NCBI GenBank assembly: GCA_036897445.1
Contig: JAYMTL010000185.1
Coordinates: 1 to 27,973, forward strand
Direction: 5' to 3'
DNA: 27,973 nt
Source: Pelargonium tetragonum
Lineage: Eukaryota > Streptophyta > Magnoliopsida > Geraniales > Geraniaceae
Below are positions 1 through 10,740 of the stretch, one piece after another. A model generated the notes under the pieces. That model saw only the letters and a program-made list of their open reading frames with translations, was not told where the DNA came from and searched no databases. The translations under genes were made by a program, and so were the position numbers. Positions within the stretch are counted from its first letter, which is position 1; each line of letters starts with the position of its first letter.

Positions 1-2706
1 TAGTTGCTTGCTCTCTAAAGTTTTTGTCCTGGTACACAAGGAATTTTATCAAAGATCAAAGAAGTCCAAAGCGAGTAGATTCTATTCTTATTGTATCTAT
101 TGTATAGCTAGTCTAGTAATGTATTTCTATTTATTTATTATAGTAGTTGTTTATTTTATTATTAAATTAATGAATATAGAGGTTAATAGATAGTAATTGG
201 AATCTAGGGTATAGGTGTTGTTGTTTAATTCTATTCGTAGTCTAAGGATAATGCCTCTTTGCTCTATGCTGGACTACAATCTCTGTAAATCCTTGCTGCA
301 AAGCTTTCTCACATTATGTTTTTTCTGTTTTATCTAACCACGAAAACCGGGATTGTGCAATATATAAAGTGAATTCGAGGGCTCTATGGGTCCAAAAAAG
401 GCTTCTTTTGTTTAAGAATTTCTAGTACAAGGTATAGGTCTCCAAAAGACTTATCACTATAGTCCAAGCCTTTCTAAGTTTAAGTTTTTTTAGCTTTATA
501 AAATTTTGTATAGGTTACTAAACTAAAAAAGGGTCATAGAGGTAATTTATTCCTCTTCTGAAAGCTAGAATAGATCTTTTCTATTTGATATAGTACTTCG
601 CTGAAAAGTCTCTCCCGCCTTCCTTTAATTATCATTTGATAAAGAGTAAATCTTCGACTCCGAGGAAGGGTTTCTCTTAATGTGTACCTTGTAAATTTAA
701 GCTATTCAGGCTCTTGTTCCGAATTCGGTCACTAGGATCCTTTAAAGTTTTGAGTGTTGATCTGTAGAAACACTAAGGCTTAGCAAGGCATCCAGATTCC
801 TTAATATAAAGATAGACGAAGACGCTTATTTCTATTGAGATATTTCTTGATAGACTTTGGTGCCTTTAACTTTAAATCTCTTCGGGAATCCACTGCGAAT
901 TTCCACTCGAGCGCAAATGAGGACTAACGAAACCTTGTATTAAGCAGGGGCCCCAATTACGGGCAAGTACTAAGCGGAACCCTTATAGTTAAAGTCAGTG
1001 AAGCATAAAGAACCCCTTTAGTGCCCTTTTATAAGCAAGCATTCATACGGGAAACACTCTCAAATAATTAAGAATGCACGCTAAAATTGAATTTGGCGGA
1101 TATCGAGACGCGGATTCCCCTTTAATTACATTACCTCTACTGTTAGTAAAGCAGTATTCAGAAATTACTCAATAAAAAGATCTCGGCTTTCATGGCTGTG
1201 CTTAGTAGGTCCTGGAGTACCTTTTCCAGTAAATTTGATATGCTTTTTCTATAAAAATTCCGAGGTCGGAGCTCTTTTTCTATTAACATAAAAAGGGGTT
1301 TCCCTTGCCTAAGTTAAGTATACTTTGAATTCGGGGGTCCAAAAAGGGATTCTCCCCTTAAAAACAAGCGCTTCTTTTTTAATTACTCTGTAATTCTTTT
1401 TACAACTCAATTTATTTGCTACTTTACCCCTCAGTTCCCTGTGACTGACTAGTTAAAAAACTAGAGCTCTGTAAAAGACTAGAAAACTCCTAAAAAGCCT
1501 TCTATATATTTACTAGAACTTCCTAAATAAACCCTGCTTTTTTAACTTTAACGCCGCAATCTTTTGAGCTAGGAACTCTACTTATTAAGAATTTTATAGC
1601 TTTGATTTTATAGAGCATATTTTGATGGGTTATACTTCGGGCACAACTGCCGCATATACTCCCCAAAAAGAACAAATATCATTTAGTTAGAATTCATACT
1701 TATCCGGATTTGTATCCTCTTGTGAGCTAGACCGATATCCTTGTTATGGGCTAGAATACCTGTCTTAGTCTCTATCTGTAGCTCTGTCTTTGTAGTCTTA
1801 CCTATATTCTTATGAGCCTTAGGATTCCCTACCCATATACTCTTTAAGTTTGTTTTTTCGTAAGCGAGAAACTCCCTCTTCCTATTTAAAGTCTTTATTA
1901 TCCAGGAAGAACGCTTTAGTAGCTTCGCTCATACTTCATTTTATAGATCCTGTTGTAAAATTTGACACCTATCTATTATATAAAATTTCCTAGGAACTAC
2001 TAAAAAAGGCTTGTAACCTTTTAAAGGGGTTAGAACTCTTGAACTTAACTGGATTACTGAGCAGAGAAATCTCAAAAGCCTTTACTTAATGTTGATAAGT
2101 TCTCTATGTATATATGGTGAATACTAGTTACATTATCCGGTTTTAATTCCTTTAAGCAGTGCCGTATCTAGGATCTCTTTTATTAAGCTATTTCTCTGTA
2201 TTCCGCGAAGCCTACAAACCTGAAGATTTTAAGTAGTTAACAAACTCAGGCTCTAAAGTTCAATTAGTTTTATCAGGTTCTATTGTTGGATTCCCTCCAG
2301 TATTCAAGGCTATTTGTCACAGAGAAGGTATCCTGTTTACAGAAAATCACGGACCTCTCCTATACTACAAACTTTCTTGGACTATAAATGAGGTACAGAG
2401 GATTAAAAAGAGTATTTATACTGGGAAAGTAGGAACAACACAAGGAGGGGGCGGCCCTTAAGTTAGGTACTAAAGAATACCAGATCTCTTCGTGTAATAT
2501 TCTATATATTTTTAGTAAAACCATTCTCCTAACGTCAAGAAGTCACAGTATCTTCTAATTGAGGGCTATCTTTATCCGAAGTTGCTTAGTCAAAACTAAA
2601 CCCACGCTATTTGTTACTTAATTTTCTAGGGGGACCGCTTATAACTAAAGGATCCGATAAAAAGGCAATAGCATATAAGTTTTGTAGCAATTCCTTAAAA
2701 AAGCTT

Positions 2707-2760
2707 GCTCCTTAATTAAATTCGAAATTAATAGGTAAACACTGCCTTTTTTGAAGGAGC
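2707..2760. repeat. Inverted repeat with nested second stem
   Basis: A 7-bp arm GCTCCTT at 2707-2713 is matched by AAGGAGC at 2754-2760. Just inside the left arm, TTAATT and AATTAA can form a second small stem around an 8-base loop. It has no flanking gene to terminate or process. It could be a chance structure in an AT-rich spacer. Confidence 0.35.
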
Positions 2761-4752
2761 GTGGAAAAATAAGTCAAAGAAGTAAGTAAAAAGCGAAAAG
2801 GGAAGCCTTAGGATTTGGATAAGGTACCTTTCCTATGTTACTTGGTTACAAAAATGTCTACTTGACAAGTATAGTAAAAATACAGCTTAAGGAGTACCCG
2901 TAAAATGAACGGCGACGCTCTTTAATAAGGTTTTTGGCTAAATATACTTGTCCCTAAACATACCAAATAACAGAACGAGTTGACGGGTTAATTTGGCTGA
3001 GAATAGGGGGTTTATGCTCCGTGGGATACTAAAGCCCTCATCGAGATAAAATAATATTGGGGAATCCTTTTAAGTAGAAGAGCATCGCGGGGTACTTCTA
3101 AATAATTTAGTTAAAGCTTCTTTGGATCCGGGTATTCCTTATTTTTTACGTTGTTTTGTCTACTTTTACTCTTCAAAACAAGTTAATCCATCTTTCTTTT
3201 TCCTTTTTGTGTGTCACAGGTATTAATTTTCAGTAATTTTGTATAAATGTAAGGCCAAAAAAATTCTTGAGGGATCCTGTTATCTATTTTCATTTCAGCA
3301 GTGTTAGGAAAAAAAATCCCCTCTATCTTTTGTTATCGTAGCTAGCTTCCTCCTTTCTAGAATTGCAGAAATATCCTAGAATCTTTATAAGTTTTAGATG
3401 AAACGGAGGAATCGCATGTTAATTAGGGAGGCTCCTTGCTTACATTTTTGACTTTGAAATACCTGTCTTTAATGGGTCCAGAAGAACTTTTTCTAGGATT
3501 TTCTGGATATGACTTATTAAAAAACATTTTGCATTCAAGGGCTCGGGTCATGACTAGATCTAGATAGAAGAGGGAAGCCCTAATTTTAGCTCGAAATGAA
3601 GTATATCCTACCCATTAGAAAGTCCAAGTTAATACTAGGAATACCTTTGACATATCTTTCTTGATTCTTATAAATTACCTCTAAGGCAGCCGGGTAAAGA
3701 AGTATTAAAAAAAGGAGCTAAAAAGCACAAAAGGGTTCCTATATACTTTATTTTACCACGTCCTCGGATTGCTTAATTTCTTTGGGTGTTTTCTCAAGCA
3801 AAGACATGTAAAAACCCTATGCAAACCTTTAGATGTACCAGACACTCTTAAAAAATATATAATAGGAGCCGGATAAGTACTGTAAGTAATGCAGGGTTTG
3901 GAAAACCGGGTAAATATCCCAAATTTGAGAATAAGCCTGAGGTAGACGACGCAATTAACACAGTTTATACTGGAAGTAAGCTTGTAGGATCAAAGAAGCT
4001 CGTTTGTAATTATATAGCGGGAATTTTTCAATTCCGGGCGATTTTTATATAACAAGACTTAACTTGTACTTAATTGGGATTACTATCCACCAAGCAGTAG
4101 CCCCTTTTATTATAAAGAATCAATTTTAGATTCACCTTGAAACCCTTAAGGAAACCTCCTTCTAATATGCGAACATAAGGACTTGCAGCAACTCCTCGAT
4201 GAGAACCCTCTGGATCGAGCGCTTACTCCTTGCTTTGATAAAACCAGGTGTCTATAAAGTCTTGGAAAAGCTTGAGCTAGCGGAACCTTTTAAAATACTT
4301 AATACTTAAAGTTAGCTCTACATATATGAATTTCAAAAAAGTTACGCGACTCGAACCTAGGAACTCTTAGTAGAAGTAAAGAAAGACTGTAGACCTGCCT
4401 CATAAATCCGGGTTCACCCAATTTGGGATTTATACACATTAGATTAGAGAGATACTAAATGAAATGAATCTTTTCCAAACTTTATAACCTAAAATCCTGT
4501 GGTTAGTAGTACAAGCATATACTATCTCTTTTTCTTAGAGTTTTTTATGTAAGTAAAAAAAGGCACGTTAAGGAGTCCCTAAAGGTCGACGCGGCGAAAC
4601 AGGCAGGTTTTAGCTCTTAGTAATTTTAACCCCAAATTGAATTTGTCTTTACAGGGGCACTCTATCTTTTTTTGTGTATTAGCCATGCTATTTTCAATTT
4701 CTGGTACATAAGATTTTCTAATATTAATTTAGTTGGACTATCTAAGGTAGCT

Positions 4753-4776
4753 TTTAAAGTAAGGAGAGAAGTGTAG
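4753..4776 (+). repeat. 24-nt direct repeat, copy 1
   Basis: This stretch matches 22611-22634 in the same orientation at 23 of 24 positions, including 17 identical bases in a row (TAAGGAGAGAAGTGTAG). The single difference is G at 4759 against A at 22617. Matching stops on both sides. By a rough composition-based estimate a match this long is unlikely by chance in 28 kb (about one in a thousand), so the copies are probably a real duplication or a conserved short signal. No gene is adjacent to either copy. Confidence 0.7.
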
Positions 4777-6764
4777 TATTTTGGGGGTTAATAAGTTGGG
4801 TCGGGAGAAATAAGGAGTCCTTTATAAAGAGGAAGAGGTGTTCCTCTATTTGATTTGGTAGAAACTTATTCAAAAATACAAAAGATCCGGGGTTTTAGGT
4901 ATAAAATTACAAATTAAGGGATTGGTGCATTGACTACTATGTCAATCAAGGCTATCCTTAATTTTGTAAACTGCAAGTATTCAAAGCTTTCGACAGGAAT
5001 CCGGTAGTACCGAGTCCTCTTTAATTTAAATAAATATAGGGGGTTCCCTAAAAAAGTCCCCGCGGCATTAAAGGCAAAACTAGTTAAGCGAAGTAGCAAA
5101 AATTTACCTTTTGTGAAGTTACCCATTATACTGGGAATTTTAATCTGCATAAATTTGTAGTAAAACTTAGGCTTCTTTTACAGCTTTTGGATCTTCAGTA
5201 AACTCTTCTGGTTTAGTCTTATTAAGTAAATAGGGCAAGGTTCTAATACTATAATATTTATAGGGCAATTCTGGGGTTCTCGAACTTGTTCCTTAATTTG
5301 AACTTTTAATTTTTAGTTATCTATATAAAGCTGTCAACTTTGTTCTAAATCTTTTTTGGTTCTTATGACTTCTAAGTTTAGCCTGTATAACTTCAATTCC
5401 GGATATTCCAGCCATTTCTTTTTAAAAAGGCCCTTGTGTTAGTGCTTATACCTTAGAGATCCCCGAGGAGACTGCAGAAAATCCTTTATTAAAATCTTTT
5501 CTGGTTCAAAAGGAAATTGACTTACTTTTAAAGGACGGATATCTTAAGTTGTTAAAAATAAGACTACTTATAGTAAACTCCTGATTTTATAATGTCAACA
5601 AACCCGTCGTAGGGCCTTCTACGTAACTCAAAGCGTGTTGAAAAGCTATCTTTATGAGTGATTTTTCCCTTGTGTCATCAGAGAAAGTGCGAGCTTCCCA
5701 TAAAGATTTTAAGCCCTAATATAGCAAGAGTGCTCTCTAATTTATAATCCAAAGCAATAAACTGAGTTACAAATTTCTAAACTTCAAGGATTTCTCGATC
5801 CCTTTTTTTGTATAGGCTTTTTCGGGAGTAAGGGTTTTTTATACAGCTAACAGCGCAGTGGCAATCCTTAAAAATATCCCATTATGGATAAGAAGTCCTC
5901 TTAAATTGGACCTTGGGGTATAGATAGGCAGTAGTACGAGAGAGGGGAAACAATAACATAGGATTAAAAGCTCTCTGCTTTAAGAACGGCTTAACTTAAG
6001 AAAAAGGCTCCTTATTTTTGTAGGTCGAGCTTTCCTCGCTACAAGACAGGGCTAAAAAAAAGTTAAAGCATTCTACTGTTAATTTGAGTTTTATGATACT
6101 AATCTGCCTGAACTTTAGGGCAAAAAAAAGTTACATAGATTCTACACAAAGTGTCAGTTTTTAATCTACTTGTTTTATGGAAGTTTCTCGATCCGCGCTT
6201 TGGTTAAGCATTATCGTTCTAAAGGTAGAAAGGGGGGAAGAAAAATAGAATACATTTTTAAGATTTTTTTGCTTACGATTATTAGAACAATGAGTTACAA
6301 ATTTTTGCCTTAGAAATGAAATGGTTCGGTTTTTCCTACCTCTAACACGGGTTCCCTTCTAGATTTTATGTCAAGTTCCGGTTCGTCATATTAGCATTGC
6401 TTTAGAGGTAATACCCTTAGTAAACACAGATTAATAAGCTTGAAAAGAAAGAATGCAGTAAACCTGATTAAATAGGGAAATTACTGGAGATTTTATAGGT
6501 GTCTAATTAGCATCCAGGTTGAGGGTTAACCCAGAATATTAGAACTAATAGGGCAGCTGACCAAAACCAAATTGATAAGTGAGAATTCTAGCGGTAACCC
6601 CTAACAATTAATGAGACCAAAAAAAAGCTCCGTCTTGACATAACAGGTTATCCGATTGCAAGCTTTTCTAGACATAACAAGGAGCTCTTCCTTATCCTTT
6701 TTATTTATATGTATACGTCAAAGTAGCTACCTAGTATGAATATAGCACTCTTTTTAAATAAAAA

Positions 6765-6778
6765 ATATATATATATAT
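6765..6778. repeat. Short (AT)7 run
   Basis: Seven AT units follow an A run and are followed by AATAA. It is a small simple repeat similar to the longer (AT)14 at 23025-23052. No gene borders it. Confidence 0.85.
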
Positions 6779-7759
6779 AATAAGGGGGTCCCGAGTCTAA
6801 AAACTCAAGAAAAAGAAAACACAAAAACTTTTGATTTTCCTGAATCTATAAGAATTTACATTATTTATTTGTACAGGTAAATTTAAAATACTCCTCTTTA
6901 TTTAAAGAACTTCGTATATCTATATTACCAAGAACGGATAGGATGAAAAGTACCCTTTACTAACCTAAATTAAGGGCATAATAATAGTAATGGATATTCT
7001 AGAGTAGATCGATAGGGTTTTGCTGGATCGGGGTACCCAATTGTAACTACTTCTATATAAGGAAGGACTTTATACTTCCTCCGAAGTTCTACTACCATGG
7101 TACACGTATTTGAATTTTTAACATACATTGTATATAATAGATACAAATTATCTTTTTAGAAATCGTTGCCTTTATCTAGTGTTTACTAGGAATCGATCGC
7201 TTCTAATATAGGAAAACTACAGCCCGATTGCTTTTATAAGTTCTATAAAGATAAAGACCTTTTTGTTATTCAATTGCAGAGTTAATTTAGGATTACCCGG
7301 GGTATCAACTTCCTTTGCAGTCTTATTTAGCTAGGACGGTATCCGGTAAACTAAAAAGTTTAGGAAAGCTCGAAGCCAGGTAGGTACATAAAGGATTTTG
7401 GACTACAGAGATCTGGCTTCTCATTTACAAGACTTAGAGAGGACTCCTTAAAAACTAAATGAAATTGAGGGTTAACGATAAATGAAGAGATATTAGGGTA
7501 GGCTAAAAGCTTTAGTTAGGTTATCCGTAAACCTCGTTTAGCGGAAATGCCTTGTATAAATAAAGGGAGGTGGAATATTCTTTAACACGCGTTTGCTATG
7601 TATTTGGGTGCCAGTTACGAGCGAGTCAATTTTCTCAATAGGACTTCCCTTTGGTACATCTAATAAAAGACTAAACTTTTGAAAAGGAATAAAAAGAAAA
7701 ACCTTGATTTTTGTTTCTCACTAGCAAGACTTTTACACTACTTCAGCAAACTTTAGATT

Positions 7760-7792
7760 CTTCTTTTCTTACTCAGTAAATAAGAAAAGAAG
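7760..7792. repeat. Perfect 12-bp hairpin
   Basis: CTTCTTTTCTTA (7760-7771) is the exact reverse complement of TAAGAAAAGAAG (7781-7792), with a 9-base loop. Two G-T pairs could extend the base outward. The arms are pyrimidine- and purine-pure apart from the A/T closing pair. It is the strongest perfect inverted repeat I found in the window. Organelle spacers use such hairpins for RNA 3'-end formation or stability, but no gene lies upstream, so the role is unknown. No T-run follows it. Confidence 0.75.
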
Positions 7793-9628
7793 GGACCCGT
7801 GTCTACTAAGAAGCCTAGAAAATCTTAAATGTGAGGTCAAAGCTACGAGAATATATCCATCTCTAGGGCACCCCTTGCAAAAAAGACATTTTTAACTAAT
7901 CTACGGGGAATTTCTGGCTCTTTAGAGTTCTATTCACACCTCAGGTTCCGGTCTTCTCCAATTACACTTCATATTAGGTATTCTAAAATGAACCGGGTAA
8001 TCCCACTAAATTAAGATAGGTAGGTAATATAACAAACGGGTATCCAGAGGGGACTCTTATTAGATCCAGGGAAAGTCAGTGTATATAAAAAGGGGCCTCT
8101 CTAGTCTTAAAAAAATTTTCACCTTAAAAGTTACAGAGATTCGATATAGGCAAGAATGAAAATCCCGTATCAGTCAATAAGGATATTCTTAAAACACTTT
8201 CTTATTTCTTTAGTTGCTGCTTCTACATTCTTACGTCTGGGAAGTTCCTTTTAAGTTCTCTAAAACGAGGCTGTTTCCTATTTCGCATTAATAACATAGT
8301 AATTAAAAAAGGAAGCGCTTATTAGAAGTTAGCTCCTCCAACAACGAAAAGATAATAGCTAAGGTAGCAATCCGAAAACATGTCTTCCGGCTCTTATGAT
8401 GTATTAACAAAAATCCCTGTTATCCTGCAATTCTCTAGAAAAGAAATGAATTAAAAAACATAAGGCGGGGTGTGCTAGGGGGTAAACGTAAGAATTTATA
8501 TAAAATAAACTGGGACCCCTTTTTACAATTACAAGGAAAACAAATTTTAGTAATATAAAAATCTAAACATATGTACTAAGAAAAGTTTGGCTCTGAAAAT
8601 TTCGGGATATAAAGCCTCACCACGAACTCCTTTTTGTAAAGTGCCTTAAAAAGAAGGGATTTCCCACAGTTTCCTCAGGAAAGCTACACAAGTTCCAAAA
8701 AAGTCAAATCACACAAATACGCGGACAACAAGAGCTGAGGATCTACCTTCAATTTAAGTTGAGGTTGGGGATTTAACCTTTTGACCTTGGTTACTGCTTG
8801 GCTAGACCCTAGGTTTAAACGACTTCTGGTCCTTAATAAAAGCACGGCTTAAGACTGATATATTGTTTACTTTAGAACGATCTTTTATGTTGTAACTTTG
8901 CATAATAGTAGTTTTTAAGGACTTCCTTCCTAACTTTAAAATCCGAGTAAGATCCGCTTTTCTTTTTAAATAAAGTATTAGACTTGAGCTTCAGCCTGCA
9001 CTGGCTTAGTAATGAGAAAGATTTAGCCGGGGTTTCCTTAATTATGGGAACCCTGTTTAATTAGTAGTGTCATAGGTATAACCTTTCCTAAACATAGAAA
9101 TTTTTTAAGGGCTTTCAAGATAATGGATATTTAATTGTTATAAAAACCTAAACTTTGTGTTGTGAGGCGTTAATAAGGTTACTTTTTTCGGAGTTCCTAT
9201 ATTAAGAAACTCTCTTTTAAGCTAACTAAGAGCTCTCTTACAAATACAAAATTGTCAAAGAATTTCATGTTCCACTCTAATCCTAAGAAACTTCGAACAT
9301 CGCTTTACCAACACCGAGACTGAACATAACTATAAAAATCTCGGGCTTAGATAGAGAACTGGGTAAGACTTTTCAAGAAGACGCTAATGGAAGTATTCTA
9401 ATATTCCCTACTTTTAGATTCTTACAGATATAAGAGATATAAAAACTATCTTTTCTTTTAAAGTAACGAGTGGAATTCGATACCACAAATCAGTAAATGA
9501 AAAAAGACTCTTGCAGAGAAGTCTCGTTTGTAAAAGGGGAGGTACAAGAGCTTCATAACCCCGACCCGGATTAAAAGCAAGGGGTTGCTTAGGTCTAAGG
9601 AATAAAGAAAAACCGTGCATTAAAACAA

Positions 9629-9645
9629 GGGTGTTATTAACACCC
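9629..9645 (+). terminator. Terminator-like GGGTGTT hairpin
   Basis: GGGTGTT (9629-9635) and AACACCC (9639-9645) form a perfect 7-bp stem around the three-base loop ATT, and the A pair before it can pair with the T's after one bulged C. The sequence then runs CTTTCTTTACTC, a broken pyrimidine tract. The shape resembles an intrinsic terminator or an RNA 3'-end hairpin, but no supported gene precedes it on the + strand. On the - strand a 68-codon open frame starts just beside it, which I regard as chance. Confidence 0.4.
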
Positions 9646-10159
9646 CTTTCTTTACTCTAAATAAGTTGCAAAATTTGAAGAAACTATAAATATTAAGGAT
9701 TCCAAAAAGAGCAGTGTCCATATAATTCTATTTTTGTACCAATCTAAACAGGGTAACTGAATAGAAGGTAACACTCTTCTTTAATATCCGTTGCAGAATA
9801 CTAGACAGGGTTTTTATATCTCGTTTTTTCTCAGAATACTTAGGGCTTATAATTGTTTTGGCAGTGCCCAAGTGTTATAGCTAGCATTAGTAGTCGTTAG
9901 TTAGTGATGTAATATCTTTTAACTGGCTAGAGTTAGATTCCTTTACCCTTTTGCAGCGGAATCTTACGTTTGTACTTTAGAATAAATAATAAGAAAAGAA
10001 ACCCCTTGCTTTTTTTGGATCCTCCTATAACTTTTCATTCAGGGAGTATAAAATTTTTGTCTGATAGTTAGAATGAGCCCCGTATCCCAGGTTATAAGAC
10101 TCCTATCCATAAGAAGAGGGCTCAAGCAAGCTATAGCTACAAAGACTTTACTAATTTAT

Positions 10160-10740
10160 AAAAAGGGGGAAGAAGTTAGCTACAAAAGCAAATAAAGAAG
10201 TAAGTCAGTAACAAAGAAGTCAATAAAAGTTTATTGGTGTTCCTATGGTGTATGACTCTATTAGCTATAATACAATCTTAAACAACTAAGACTACCTATT
10301 ATACTATCTCTTTATTAACTATTAAGTAGATAACTATAAATAAGAATAGAAAAGTATAGGTAGGGTATAAGACTAATACAATTAGCTACAGGTATTATAA
10401 TCTCTATCTCTAAGGCTCCTATAGCCCCAGCTCCTAAGCAACCGGGTATAGCTTCTCCTCCTTCTTATTCTTATACTGCTTCTGGAGGTATATATAATAG
10501 CTCTTGCCCCTTCTCTTAAGGCTTCTATTCCTCCTAACAAAGCAAGTCAAGTATTATAGTGTATCTGTGTAAAGCAGCTAAGAAAACAAGTGTGGAAGCT
10601 ATTAAGATGAAGAGGAGGAGTCAAAAAGAACAAGAGGAATATTCCCCAAACAGCTATAAGTAAAAAAGAAATCAAAAAGAAGTAGATTCTAAAACATAAG
10701 AATACAAACCTAAAAAGCCCTTGATATACAAAAAGCATTG
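10160..10740. other. Compositional island, unrecognised
   Basis: The texture changes here: G/C runs vanish, and the DNA shows repeated AGCTA, TATAG and TAGGTA words, then C/T-rich and then A/G-rich text. In one + frame there are open stretches within about 10364-10660 whose conceptual product is first rich in Pro, Ala, Ser and Tyr (for example APIAPAPKQPG) and then in Lys, Glu, Gln and Ser (for example MKRRSQKEQEE). Many codons end in T or A. The frame is not continuous under the standard code. I recognise no domain. It could be a decayed insert of foreign or nuclear origin, or a coincidence of composition; the opposite-strand 63-codon frame at 10547-10738 is probably a shadow. None of the GGATCC or GGATTCC words common elsewhere occur here. 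Confidence 0.4.

Larger units (their letters stand above)
1..10150. other. Gene-free AT-rich spacer
   Basis: No protein or RNA gene could be supported in this stretch. Open frames here (for example 8-193 on the + strand, 4914-5150 and 9414-9620 on the - strand) are 61 to 78 codons, lack a recognisable domain and are within chance length. The text is a mosaic of A/T runs and short G+C words such as GGATCC (735, 2650, 3124, 3272) and GGATTCC or its complement (895, 1112, 1822, 2288, 3061, 4996); I saw none of these words between about 5003 and 9696. The first 230 bases look smoother and more AT-rich than what follows. The texture is that of expanded organelle intergenic DNA; that reading is inference. 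Confidence 0.6.

Noticed and set aside
4340-4365. GGTTCGAGT on the - strand, like a T-loop
   Set aside because: The bases after the loop cannot pair with those before it, and no other tRNA arm is present.
5932-5947. AGTACGAGAG word like the sarcin-ricin loop of large-subunit rRNA
   Set aside because: Only about ten bases match. The following GGACC and the flanking helix are absent, and no other large-subunit motif is nearby.
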